A stretch of 21,710 nt of DNA from an uncultured Acetatifactor sp. (GTDB taxonomy: Bacteria; Bacillota; Clostridia; Lachnospirales; Lachnospiraceae). Positions 1 through 7,410 of the stretch are shown one piece after another (positions within the stretch are counted from its first letter, which is position 1; the number at the start of each line of letters is the position of its first letter). Below the pieces are notes generated by a model. The model was not told the DNA's origin. It saw only the letters and a list, made by a program, of their open reading frames with translations, and ran no database searches. The stretch lies in assembly GCA_910578815.1 (NCBI GenBank), contig CAJTSE010000032.1, positions 1 through 21,710 of the forward strand, written 5' to 3'. Position numbers and translations under genes: made by a program.

Positions 1-1606
1 TCAGCTTTTTCATTTCATTGGTGCGCCACTCCAGTTCCTCAAGGCTGTCCGCCGTAATGGTGATGAGGATGTTCATGTAATAGAAATCCTCGTTGTTTGC
101 AAGCCCTTCTTTCAAAAAGTAGCCGGAGCGGATGGCGCTGTCCAGATCGTCAAAGTCCGAGTTGGTGTCGGAGGTGTCCTTGATTTTGGAGCGGTTGATC
201 CTTAGCTGCTGTCCGAGCTTCTGCTGGATGCGGTCCTTGGGCTGGCGGTCAAAGAAAATATCTACATCAATCCCTTCGCCTGCGTTGACAAGGAGGGAAA
301 TCCAGCCGGCGCACACCTGCGGGCGGTAGCCCCCGGAGGGCACTAAGAGGTAGGTGTGATAGGTGCCGTCCATGATGACATAGTTGCCGTGGGTGTAGTC
401 AATGGTCTCCGGTGCGATAAATTCCATAGCAGGGATACTGCCGATCTCATCCCGTCTGCCCGCATTGATGTACTGCCCGATGACCTCGTTGACACGCACG
501 CTCAAGGGCTTTGCCACGCTGGTCTTCCGGTTTAAGATGCTGTAAAATACCTCCGCCGCCATCTCATCCTCATTGTCGGGGACAAGAAGTTCATTCCCGC
601 ATTGCTGGAGATAGGTCTTGGCTGTCCGTACCGCAGTCGTTAAGGCGGAAATGGCGTCGCTTTCCTCGTTCCCCCGGTTGGCAGAAAAGGGTTCGTACTC
701 AAAAATGATGAAGAAGCGCCTCGTGATGGCTTCCTTTGAACCGATGCGCCGGATCAGGTTTTCGTAATCATGCTGCAGCGCAAGGCACCGCTCATCCGTT
801 TCCGTGCGCATTTCTTCCCGCAGGGTTTCCAGATGCTTATTGATGTCGGCGCGTCTGGTAAGGACCTTGAACTGGAGCTTTACAGGGCTTATCTTTAAGT
901 AGCTGATAAAGGAATAGATGATATTCCGCTGTTCCTTTGCGCTCCGCAGCAGGAAGTTGATGGGGATGACCTCTATGATCTTCACATAGCGGCGGTCTTT
1001 TGTGTAGATGATGCCGTTTTCAATCTTCCGGATGGGGAGGTAGGAGGCGGAAGGGTTTACCAGCTCCGGTTCCGGCTCTTCCCGCATACGCTCCCTGATC
1101 TGGGAGACGCCCCGCTTTTTATTCCGGTGTTTTCCTGCCGCCTCGTCCGCCGCCTGCTTTGCCTGCCTGCGCTCCTTAAACTGCCCGAACTCCTCGGCAT
1201 AGTCCTCCTTTTTGGGTTTCACTTTCTTTTCGGGCTTGGGCTTTTTTGCTTTCTTGGGTTTCCCGGAAGTTTTCTCCTTTGCCGGTGCTTCCCCTGTTTC
1301 CTCCTGAAGCCCCACAATGCGGCGGTTTTTCAGGTAGACAAAAAAGTTGATGGCAAAGGAACTGAGGCTTTCCCCGTTAATGCCGATGACGGCAAACAGG
1401 GCTGCCGGGAGCACGGTCAGGCAGGCGACAATGATTTTTGTCGTCAGCGTCGCCGGGATGTGGAATACCGGAAAGCCGATCAGCAGGGAGAGGACCAGCG
1501 CCTCCGCCGCGTTTCTGAGCTTGATGGTTCCGCCGAACACCGTTCCGGTATCAATGAAATTGGGCGGGATGATGTAAATGTCGTTTTCTTCGTGTCGCAT
1601 GGACAT
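1..1606 (-). CDS. PrgI-VirB4 fusion, conjugative transfer ATPase (partial, C-terminus off window)
   Basis: This gene encodes the N-terminal ~535 residues of a type IV secretion protein. It opens with a PrgI-like part: the start MSMRHEENDIYIIPPN, then two hydrophobic segments at about residues 35-75. A Lys/Pro-rich charged linker follows (about 105-180), then the N-terminal domain of a VirB4/TraC-type ATPase. The Walker motifs would lie beyond the left edge. VirB4 proteins energise pilus and substrate export at the inner face of the membrane. The start is taken at ATG 1606 because AGGAGGT lies ~10 nt upstream; a second ATG at 1600 is less well spaced. It is the last gene in the window of a minus-strand conjugation operon. 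The PrgI-VirB4 fusion is typical of Tn1549/CTn-type Firmicute ICEs. The family call is confident, but completeness cannot be judged. Confidence 0.85.
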   Translation of the reverse strand, partial: MSMRHEENDIYIIPPNFIDTGTVFGGTIKLRNAAEALVLSLLIGFPVFHIPATLTTKIIVACLTVLPAALFAVIGINGESLSSFAINFFVYLKNRRIVGLQEETGEAPAKEKTSGKPKKAKKPKPEKKVKPKKEDYAEEFGQFKERRQAKQAADEAAGKHRNKKRGVSQIRERMREEPEPELVNPSASYLPIRKIENGIIYTKDRRYVKIIEVIPINFLLRSAKEQRNIIYSFISYLKISPVKLQFKVLTRRADINKHLETLREEMRTETDERCLALQHDYENLIRRIGSKEAITRRFFIIFEYEPFSANRGNEESDAISALTTAVRTAKTYLQQCGNELLVPDNEDEMAAEVFYSILNRKTSVAKPLSVRVNEVIGQYINAGRRDEIGSIPAMEFIAPETIDYTHGNYVIMDGTYHTYLLVPSGGYRPQVCAGWISLLVNAGEGIDVDIFFDRQPKDRIQQKLGQQLRINRSKIKDTSDTNSDFDDLDSAIRSGYFLKEGLANNEDFYYMNILITITADSLEELEWRTNEMKKL

Positions 1607-1636
1607 TCTGCGATGCACCTCCTATATTCTTGTTTA

Positions 1637-1667
1637 TGGCGGGCAGAAACGTGATTCTGCCCCGCCG
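1637..1667 (-). other. Intergenic stem-loop between the hydrolase and VirB4 genes
   Basis: The 65-bp gap between the NlpC/P60 gene and the PrgI-VirB4 gene holds a GC-rich inverted repeat. GGCGGGCAGAA (1638-1648) pairs with TTCTGCCCCGCC (1655-1666) with one bulge and a short loop. On the minus strand it is not followed by a T-run, so it is not a standard intrinsic terminator. It may set mRNA stability or relative expression inside the operon; that role is inferred. Confidence 0.5.
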
Positions 1668-1671
1668 TCTG

Positions 1672-2886
1672 TTATTCTGTATACGGCCTGCCGCATAAGA
1701 CAATGCTGCGTATACTGTAAATGGGGCGGTAGACCACCTTTTTCTTGGAAAATGAGGCGTCCACCACATAGCCGTCCCCCGCATAGATCGCCACATGGCT
1801 GATATTCAGGTAACGGTTGTTGACTTCAAAGGAATAGAAGATTAGGTCTCCGGGGGCAAGGCTGTCATAGGATACGGCAAGGTTGTTCTCCGTAATGTAC
1901 CTTGCCTGTGCCGCCGCCGTGTTGGAGCCGCCATGCTGCAGGTATATTCCCAGCTGGCTGTATACCCAGTAGGTAAAGGAACTGCAGTCAAAGTAGCCTT
2001 CCTGGTTCCGTTTCTCCTGACTGTACGGTGTGCCCAGCTTTGTCAGGGCGAGATCCACGGCTTTGTTCCCGGTTTCCCCCGGAATCAGGTCAGGGTTGAT
2101 TTCCACCAGATAAACCGTGTCAAACAAAAACAGGTGCAGGTTGGCGGCATATTCCTCTGCCGTCTGCATCTGTTCGTCGGTGAGATGGAAGACATTTTCG
2201 GCATAGTAGCTGTCGCCAGCGTATTCCACCGTATATTCATAATGGTGTATGGTGCGGGTTTCCCCGGTTTCCTCATCCGTTTTCTCATAGTCCGTAACCT
2301 TCACGGTGTAGGAAAAGATGCCGTCCGTGTTATCGCGGAGCAGCCGTTCCAGTTTCGCAAGGTTGATCTCCCGGTAGTCTTCCTGCGAGGCGCAGAACTG
2401 GGAAATAACCAGCGCACTTTCGTATATAATGCGGTCTGAAAAATCATCCGTAATGCTGTATTCGCAGTCAGAGCCGAGGGAATCCGCCTCCTGTTCTATT
2501 TTTTCCAGCAGTATGTCATGTTTCTCCCGCAGGATGGCTTCGATGGAGGTTTCCGTCTCCGCAATGTTCTCCATGATGAGGGTATTGTCATTCAGTACAT
2601 CACCGGCGGCTGTGTCAAGCCCCAGATTTCCGAAAATCAGGGATGGGAGTGTCAGGATAAACAGGACGGGTATCAGTAGCAGTGCGCCGATAGCCGCCAG
2701 TACCTTCCCAATCACTTTCCTGTTTTCCCACAGACCTGCGGCAAGCATCCCGTAAGGACCTGCGGCAGCGCCTTTGGCAGCCCCGGCAATGGCTTTTCCC
2801 GCTTTCAGTGCGCCCTTTGCTGCACCGGCGGCGGAGGCTGTCCGGGATAAGACGGACTGCTCCTTATTTTTATTCTGTTCTGGCAT
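1672..2886 (-). CDS. NlpC/P60 (C40) cell-wall hydrolase of the conjugation apparatus
   Basis: This is a 404-residue membrane-anchored peptidoglycan hydrolase. The N-terminus (1-55) is Ala/Gly/Lys-rich and cytoplasmic-looking. One membrane segment lies at about 59-86, followed by an extracellular region of ~190 residues. A C-terminal NlpC/P60 domain spans about 275-404. The likely catalytic Cys301 is in YFDCSSFTYW and His364 in NISHVAIYAGDGY, the usual Cys/His arrangement of the family. Such enzymes cut peptide crosslinks so the mating channel can pass the wall; Orf14 of Tn916 has the same job. The start ATG directly abuts the stop of the upstream gene, so the two are probably translationally coupled. 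Nothing looks broken. Confidence 0.88.
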   Translation of the reverse strand: MPEQNKNKEQSVLSRTASAAGAAKGALKAGKAIAGAAKGAAAGPYGMLAAGLWENRKVIGKVLAAIGALLLIPVLFILTLPSLIFGNLGLDTAAGDVLNDNTLIMENIAETETSIEAILREKHDILLEKIEQEADSLGSDCEYSITDDFSDRIIYESALVISQFCASQEDYREINLAKLERLLRDNTDGIFSYTVKVTDYEKTDEETGETRTIHHYEYTVEYAGDSYYAENVFHLTDEQMQTAEEYAANLHLFLFDTVYLVEINPDLIPGETGNKAVDLALTKLGTPYSQEKRNQEGYFDCSSFTYWVYSQLGIYLQHGGSNTAAAQARYITENNLAVSYDSLAPGDLIFYSFEVNNRYLNISHVAIYAGDGYVVDASFSKKKVVYRPIYSIRSIVLCGRPYTE

Positions 2887-3792
2887 TTATACGCGGTCCT
2901 TTCTTTTGGGCATGTTGGGGAGTTTCTGCACGATGTTCTCATGGTAGGCAATCTTGCCCTCCCCGGTCATGTAGGGTGTCCGGTCCACGGTATCCACCGC
3001 ATACTGCCTGTACCATGTGGCATTGTCAGCCGTGGTGACAGTTTCATAATGCCCCTCCGGTGCCATATACTGCTCGGTGTTATACATGCCGAAGGCGGCG
3101 CCGTTTGGATATTCAACCGAGGTTTCCGTTCCCATGATGCGTCCGCCGCCGATTTCCACATCCGAATAGCTTGGCGCGTCCGGGATACCCGTCTGTCCCA
3201 TGTAAGAGGTCAGCGCCTGTGCTGCCTGTGTGCCAGTCATGGAACCGGTGTAGCTGATGTTTCCCTTTGCCACAGCCCCGGTGACGCCGTTGGCAAAATC
3301 GCCGCCCTTTTTCACCGAGGATTCAAATGCCCTGCGGCTGATGGGGTTGCTGGAATGCCCGGTCATGGTGTGCATGGCGCTTTGGGTAAACTGGCGTCCC
3401 ACGGCACCGGCAAGCCCGCCTGACAGGAAGGAGGACTGGCTGACGCTGCTTGAGCTTCCGCCCATTCTGACAGAACCGCCCCGGAAGCTGGAGCCTCCGG
3501 CGATGTTCTTTGCGGTGGTAAGCCCCCTTGCGGCAACCATCAGCTCCGCCATCATGCTGCCGCCGGTATGCCCCACGTTAATGCCGAGGCTGGATAAAAA
3601 GCTGTCAATTTTCTGGCTGATCTTCAGAAAGGCGATGGCGCATAAAAACCAGATGAAGACATTGCCTGACGCAGTTTCTTTCCCGACTGCCTCCACATCG
3701 CTTTCCGTTACCGCGAATACGGTCATGGACTGGGAAAGGAACAGGGCGGCAGTAAGTATTATGGTATAAAGTTTGTTTTTTCTGTTTTTCAT
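2887..3792 (-). CDS. Conserved ICE membrane/secreted protein, Gly-Ser rich
   Basis: This is a 301-residue protein of the conjugation operon with no assignable enzymatic domain. Residues ~8-28 form a signal-peptide-like hydrophobic stretch ending in VFA, and a second hydrophobic segment at about 43-60 probably anchors it. The middle (about 95-135) is rich in Gly and Ser. The C-terminal half holds repeated Gly/Thr/Tyr motifs, including GTETSVEYPNGAAFGMYNT, and ends in a basic tail. A good GGGAGG site precedes ATG 3792. It lies between the VirB6-like and NlpC/P60 genes with gaps of 10 and 0 bp. Proteins of this layout are found at this position in Tn1549/CTn-like elements. A structural role in the mating channel is inferred from position only. 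Confidence 0.65.
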   Translation of the reverse strand: MKNRKNKLYTIILTAALFLSQSMTVFAVTESDVEAVGKETASGNVFIWFLCAIAFLKISQKIDSFLSSLGINVGHTGGSMMAELMVAARGLTTAKNIAGGSSFRGGSVRMGGSSSSVSQSSFLSGGLAGAVGRQFTQSAMHTMTGHSSNPISRRAFESSVKKGGDFANGVTGAVAKGNISYTGSMTGTQAAQALTSYMGQTGIPDAPSYSDVEIGGGRIMGTETSVEYPNGAAFGMYNTEQYMAPEGHYETVTTADNATWYRQYAVDTVDRTPYMTGEGKIAYHENIVQKLPNMPKRKDRV

Positions 3793-3802
3793 AGATACCT
3801 CC

Positions 3803-4513
3803 CTAAAGTGACAACGGATTGGACAGAAAACTTCCCACCATGGATGTGAACAGGCGCAGACACCATGCGTTCATCATCAATAAGAAGATCTGTCCCCCGA
3901 ACATCCGACACCACGACTTGAAGATATTTGAGGTGGACTGGGAAGCGCCGGTGGCAAACGCCATAGGCGCCGTATATACGACCACGCCAAGCAGGACATA
4001 GCGTTCCGCCGCCTCAAACAGCAGCTTGATATAGTTCCATGCCAGGATCAGCAGCAGGATCAGTGCGATCAGGGTGACGGAACCGCTGGCGCAGACGCCG
4101 AGTATCGTCAGCAGTACGGAGTTAAAATCCGCGAAGTTTAAGGGCGGCAGGTCGGAGGAGAGTATCCATGAATAGGGAGTCCCTCCGATGGAAAGCACCA
4201 TGTCCGTGATCTGGTCGCAGTAATAGATCAGACCGATAAAGAGGACGGAACGGATACTCAGTTTGAACGGATCTTCCGCTTCCACGCCTGCAATCAGCCC
4301 GAAGTTCTTAAAAAGCTGCCATACCCAGTTTAGGAGGACAAGCCCTATGGCGGTTGCCACAAATACCTTATACATGGTCTCCGCAGCGGGAAAATACCGC
4401 AGGAAGGTTCCCATGTCACAGCCCAAAGCACCCAGTACCGAGGTGGAGATCAGGTCAAGCCCGTTCATCACCTGTTTGGCAATCCATTCCACGATGCCGT
4501 CAAGTATGCCCAT
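3803..4513 (-). CDS. VirB6/TrbL-like polytopic conjugation protein
   Basis: This 236-residue protein has five or six hydrophobic segments (about 47-68, 85-104, 135-163, 170-190 and 200-225) and an amphipathic N-terminus (MGILDGIVEWIAKQVMNGLD). Size, topology and place in the operon match the TrbL/VirB6-type inner-membrane channel component of Firmicute ICEs. That component contacts the transferring DNA and the VirB4 ATPase. The AAAGGAGGG site before ATG 4513 is strong, and the gene follows the small VirB2-like gene by 15 bp. No breaks are visible. The family call rests on topology and synteny more than on a sharp motif. Confidence 0.72.
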   Translation of the reverse strand: MGILDGIVEWIAKQVMNGLDLISTSVLGALGCDMGTFLRYFPAAETMYKVFVATAIGLVLLNWVWQLFKNFGLIAGVEAEDPFKLSIRSVLFIGLIYYCDQITDMVLSIGGTPYSWILSSDLPPLNFADFNSVLLTILGVCASGSVTLIALILLLILAWNYIKLLFEAAERYVLLGVVVYTAPMAFATGASQSTSNIFKSWCRMFGGQIFLLMMNAWCLRLFTSMVGSFLSNPLSL

Positions 4514-4528
4514 ACTTACCCTCCTTTT

Positions 4529-4918
4529 TTATCCGTTCCATTTGCCGTCGGAGAAGAAGGGAGTGATATAGGCGAGGATGAAGCCGAGTCCGTTTAAGAT
4601 CACCCATGAGATGGCAATGCGCTTGAGCCATGCACGGGACTCATCCACTGTCCTGCCAGACTTGGAAAAGTTCATAAGGAGTAGGGCAACGGAAGCGGTG
4701 ACGATGGCGGCGATGGTGGAAATCCCCAGTATCTTGCCATACACATCCTTCAGGATCGTGTCTGCCTTAGACCACATATCCGTTGCAAGGACCTGACTGG
4801 TCTGAAGGGTAAAGAAGTAGGCAAAGGCTGCCGCACCTACAATGATGTTCTGGTAGGGGACGCGGAATTTCTTTTTTCTGGGGAGCCGGTTTTTGGTTGC
4901 GTTGTTTTCTTTTTTCAA
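4529..4918 (-). CDS. VirB2/TrbC-like small two-helix membrane protein (TTG start)
   Basis: This is a 129-residue protein with a basic N-terminus (KKENNATKNRLPRKKK), a hydrophobic signal-like segment ending near SQVLA, and two further hydrophobic helices separated by a short basic loop. That is the layout of VirB2/TrbC pilin-like subunits and of related small proteins at the head of Tn1549-type transfer operons. The TTG start at 4918 is chosen because AGGAGG lies 7 nt upstream. An in-frame ATG at 4987 exists, but its 23 extra codons would run through a terminator hairpin and have no good ribosome site. As first gene after the minus-strand promoter and leader, its expression probably depends on read-through of that hairpin. 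The pilin role is inferred from topology and position. Confidence 0.68.
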   Translation of the reverse strand: MKKENNATKNRLPRKKKFRVPYQNIIVGAAAFAYFFTLQTSQVLATDMWSKADTILKDVYGKILGISTIAAIVTASVALLLMNFSKSGRTVDESRAWLKRIAISWVILNGLGFILAYITPFFSDGKWNG

Positions 4919-4950
4919 TGAATTACCTCCTGTGAAATTTGTTATAGTAG

Positions 4951-4983
4951 AAAAACCGGCAATTCCCGAAGGACTGCCGGTTT
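4951..4983 (-). terminator. Intrinsic terminator / attenuator in the transfer-operon leader
   Basis: On the minus strand AAACCGGCA (4983-4975) pairs perfectly with TGCCGGTTT (4961-4953). An inner TCC-TTCG-GGA helix is closed by a C(TTCG)G tetraloop, and a T-run (4955-4951) follows. It lies between the predicted promoter and the Shine-Dalgarno site of the VirB2-like gene, so it should act as a conditional terminator rather than an end-of-gene one. Confidence 0.75.
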
Positions 4984-4988
4984 CCAAG

Positions 4989-5010
4989 CCCCTGTTTTAA
5001 GGGGATTGCC
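4989..5010 (-). promoter_or_regulatory. Leader hairpin and possible antiterminator element
   Basis: Just upstream of the terminator on the minus strand, CCCCT/AGGGG (5004-5000 with 4993-4989) can form a small hairpin. GGCAAT (minus strand, 5010-5005) is complementary to ATTGCC inside the 3' arm of the terminator (4963-4958). Pairing of those two would exclude the terminator stem. A mini-ORF, ATG 5026 to TAA 4997 (MRILTWQSP), covers the GGCAAT element but lacks a clear ribosome site. The switching model is inference. Confidence 0.4.
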
Positions 5011-5116
5011 ATGTCAGAATGCGCATGGCGTATGTACTGCAAAAAAATGACACCTGCGGGTGCAGATGCCTGAAAAGTGGAATGGATATGGTGCAGATAC
5101 AATTCTGAGCATGACC

Positions 5117-5145
5117 ATTATAGCATGGGCATTTTTACCTGTAAA
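5117..5145 (-). promoter_or_regulatory. Promoter for the conjugation operon
   Basis: On the minus strand TTTACA (5145-5140) is followed after exactly 17 bp by TATAAT (5122-5117). A TGC precedes the -10, giving an extended -10 element. Transcription would start near 5110 and give a ~190-nt structured leader before the TTG start at 4918. This is one of the best sigma-A-type promoters in the window. Confidence 0.75.
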
Positions 5146-5155
5146 TCGCAATGCT

Positions 5156-5196
5156 GTGCCAGTTTGCGTAATTTGTGCGCCAATTTGGTGCCAGTT
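5156..5196. repeat. Three phased operator-like repeats between divergent promoters
   Basis: GTGCCAGTT occurs exactly at 5156-5164 and 5188-5196, with a two-mismatch copy, GCGCCAATT, at 5177-5185. Starts are 21 and 11 bp apart, close to two turns and one turn of helix, so all copies face one side of the DNA. They lie between the minus-strand transfer promoter and the plus-strand cassette promoter. A regulator-binding role is inferred from spacing and position. Confidence 0.4.
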
Positions 5197-5226
5197 GGGA
5201 AAACCGATGGGAAATAATGGAAATAT

Positions 5227-5258
5227 TTGTTAAAATACAGACAAGACATAGATATAAT
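5227..5258 (+). promoter_or_regulatory. Probable promoter of the DUF6602/CD-NTase cassette
   Basis: A perfect TATAAT lies at 5253-5258, 40 bp before the ATG at 5298. The best upstream hexamer, TTGTTA (5227-5232), is 20 bp away, which is longer than ideal. The -10 is convincing and the -35 weak, as for a promoter of low or regulated strength. Confidence 0.5.
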
Positions 5259-5297
5259 TAAATTAGTTAGTGATACTTAATGAGAGAGGTTGTTTTG

Positions 5298-6068
5298 ATG
5301 CCTGAAATTGATTTGATTCAGCTATATGCACATATGCAGCAGGAAATGCTTCAGAAACTTCAGACAGGCTCTGCGGCTTTTGTTCATTCAGGAACTAAGG
5401 GAGATAATACAGAAACTAATTGGATTGAGTGGTTTCGTTCATATCTGCCCAAAAGATATAATGTAGATAAAGGCATTGTTATTGATTCTACTGGAAAGCA
5501 AAGTCAGCAGATAGATATTATTATCTATGATTCGCAGTATTCATATTTAGTTTTTCGACAAGGAGATGGCATTTTAATTCCAGCAGAGAGTGTTTACGCT
5601 GTATTAGAGGTCAAGCAAGATTTGAATAAAACACATATTGAATATGCAATGGAAAAAGCAAAGAGTGTAAGAGAACTACTGCGAACCTCAGCACCTATTA
5701 AGCATGCAGGCGGTGAATACCCGCCCAAAGTGCTCCATGAAATAATAGCAGGCATTTTAACAACTAGAAGTGCATGGGCAGAACCAATAGATACTAATGT
5801 TTTTCAATATCTAAATGATCGTAAGCAGAATGAAAGATTGGATTTTGTTTGCTGTATTTCATGTAATACTTTTGTTGTAGATAATAATGTCTTTATAAAT
5901 GAATATAACAGAATAAATAAACCAGTAATAAGGTTTTGCGGAAAAGATGAGTCACTTGTCTTTTTACTTTTAAATTTGCTAAAGCGTCTTCAGGATATTG
6001 GAACGGTTCCGGCTATTGATTTTTCAAAGTATTCTGAAAAGCTAAATGGCAGTGTTTATCGAATGTAG
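5298..6068 (+). CDS. DUF6602 protein, PD-(D/E)XK-like nuclease; candidate CBASS effector
   Basis: This is a 256-residue protein. I recognise the DUF6602 pattern: an N-terminal helix, then residues ~32-62 with GTKGDNTETNWIEWF and LPKRYNVDKGIVID, then QIDIIIYD (Asp73) and ESVYAVLEVK (Glu104, Lys106). The Asp ... Glu-X-Lys pattern with an upstream acid (Glu39 or Glu44) matches a PD-(D/E)XK restriction-endonuclease-like fold. The remaining ~130 residues have no domain I can name; no SAVED, patatin or transmembrane effector domain is visible. ATG 5298 is chosen because AGAGAGG lies 8 nt upstream; an in-frame ATG at 5280 has no ribosome site. The stop is 8 bp before the CD-NTase, so the two form an operon. 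The gene is AT-rich and runs against the ICE genes, suggesting acquired cargo. Nuclease activity and effector role are inferred. Confidence 0.78.
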   Translation: MPEIDLIQLYAHMQQEMLQKLQTGSAAFVHSGTKGDNTETNWIEWFRSYLPKRYNVDKGIVIDSTGKQSQQIDIIIYDSQYSYLVFRQGDGILIPAESVYAVLEVKQDLNKTHIEYAMEKAKSVRELLRTSAPIKHAGGEYPPKVLHEIIAGILTTRSAWAEPIDTNVFQYLNDRKQNERLDFVCCISCNTFVVDNNVFINEYNRINKPVIRFCGKDESLVFLLLNLLKRLQDIGTVPAIDFSKYSEKLNGSVYRM

Positions 6069-6076
6069 GAGGGGTT

Positions 6077-7387
6077 ATGGCAAAACAATCTGATTTTAAT
6101 AAATTCCTAAGTAATATTGAGCCTAGTTCTAGTACAGTATCCTACATTAGTAGTATACAAACAAATCTCAGAACATATTTGCGCAATCAAGAGGATTATG
6201 AAGATATACATATTGATACTTTTTTGTCAGGTTCATATGCAAAACATACTTCAATTCGTCCAGTATTGGGCGATAAAAAGCGAGATGTTGATATTATTGT
6301 GGTTACCTCACATACATCTGATGAAGATTCAGCGGATGTACTAACGGAACTGAAAGATGTTTTATTAAAAAAGAGTGACTATAAAACAGCAACAATTCAA
6401 CATCATTCAGTGGGAATTGAAATGGGTGGAATTAGTGTGGATGTAGTTCCAGTTATTGAAGATTCAGCGGATGACGCATTATATTACATAGGAGATTCGG
6501 AAACAGGCACTTGGACAAAAACAGATCCTAAAGGGCATAAATCGTGGTCTACTAATGTAAATAAAGATAACAATAATGAGTATAAACCATTGGTTAAAAT
6601 TTTTAAGTGGTGGCGTCGTATAAATTGTCCAGAAGAAAGCAAATATCCCAAAGGGATAACTTTGGAAAAAATAATTGCTGATAATTTGGGTGATTCCTCT
6701 TTAAGTACGGAAGACTTTTTTATTGCCACAATGCAGAATATTATTGCGGCTTATAAAGAAGACTATGTTAATATTGGAATTAATCCTGTTATCAATGATC
6801 CGTCTGACAAAGTGGAGAATGATTTGTTATCTGGTTATTCAATAGAAGATTTCTCAGCATTTATAGAGAAACTTGAGGAACATACAAATCTATTAGATTC
6901 CGAAGGTACTACAAATGAAACGTGGCGTAAAATACTTGGAACGGAATTTCCAAAGGGTACGACAGTGAACAATAGCCTAGCATTAGCTAATGTGCAAATG
7001 TGTGTTAATGCTAGGCATCGTCAGCGTCCAAATTGGCCAATGCAACGAGGTGGAGCAGCATTTATTTTAGCTCATATTACAGATCCTATGGGCAATGTAG
7101 TTGAGTATGTCAATAACGGAGAAGCATTAGAAAAAGACTGTTCATTACATTTTAGGGTGGCGACAGGAGTTAAACCTCCCTATAAAGTCATGTGGCAAAT
7201 AGTAAATACCGGAATTGAAGCTGAAAATGCAAACTGTCTTCGAGGCACTTTTGAAGAATCTGATGATGGTTCATCTGGGAAACGGGAAATAACATCATAT
7301 TCAGGAACTCATTCTGTGCAATGCTTTATTATTAAAAGAGGAATATGCGTTGCAAAGAGTAAAGAATTTATCGTAAATATTCTTTAG
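6077..7387 (+). CDS. CD-NTase (cGAS/DncV-like nucleotidyltransferase) with AGS-C sensor domain
   Basis: This is a 436-residue SMODS/CD-NTase. Catalytic motifs are intact: GSYAKHTSIRP (Gly52-Ser53), RDVDIIVV (Asp70 and Asp72) and ISVDVVPV (third Asp122). Helical central regions follow. The C-terminal ~80 residues (about 358-436) match the AGS-C (adenylyl/guanylyl and SMODS C-terminal sensor) domain, with MWQIVNTGIEA, LRGTFEE, YSGTHSVQC and ICVAKSKEF. Such enzymes make cyclic di- or trinucleotide signals when phage infection is sensed, and the signal activates a toxic effector. AGGAGGGG sits just before ATG 6077. The upstream partner is the DUF6602 nuclease-like gene; there is no Cap2/Cap3 or HORMA/TRIP13 gene, so this would be a minimal two-gene CBASS-like layout. 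Family assignment is firm; the nucleotide product and trigger cannot be read from sequence. Confidence 0.9.
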   Translation: MAKQSDFNKFLSNIEPSSSTVSYISSIQTNLRTYLRNQEDYEDIHIDTFLSGSYAKHTSIRPVLGDKKRDVDIIVVTSHTSDEDSADVLTELKDVLLKKSDYKTATIQHHSVGIEMGGISVDVVPVIEDSADDALYYIGDSETGTWTKTDPKGHKSWSTNVNKDNNNEYKPLVKIFKWWRRINCPEESKYPKGITLEKIIADNLGDSSLSTEDFFIATMQNIIAAYKEDYVNIGINPVINDPSDKVENDLLSGYSIEDFSAFIEKLEEHTNLLDSEGTTNETWRKILGTEFPKGTTVNNSLALANVQMCVNARHRQRPNWPMQRGGAAFILAHITDPMGNVVEYVNNGEALEKDCSLHFRVATGVKPPYKVMWQIVNTGIEAENANCLRGTFEESDDGSSGKREITSYSGTHSVQCFIIKRGICVAKSKEFIVNIL

Positions 7388-7410
7388 GCCATGTAGTTGT
7401 AGTTATGAGA

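Noticed and set aside
132..708. Plus-strand open frames in the first 700 bases
   Set aside because: They lie opposite the minus-strand PrgI-VirB4 frame, which runs open through the whole stretch with family-like sequence; the plus frames show no domain or ribosome site.
1127..1654. Plus-strand 175-codon frame
   Set aside because: It is the antisense of the PrgI region of the VirB4 fusion; its Leu/Phe/Cys-rich start is the complement of the Lys/Pro-rich linker.
4919..4987. N-terminal extension of the VirB2-like protein from ATG 4987
   Set aside because: The 23 codons coincide with the terminator hairpin and have no ribosome site, while TTG 4918 has AGGAGG at the right distance.
5021..5112. 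32-codon minus-strand frame starting at 5112 as a leader peptide
   Set aside because: Its ATG lies at the predicted transcription start and has no ribosome site; the shorter mini-ORF at 5026 is a better, though still weak, candidate.
6117..6344. Overlapping plus-strand frame inside the CD-NTase gene
   Set aside because: It is an out-of-frame shadow of the catalytic region with no recognisable content.
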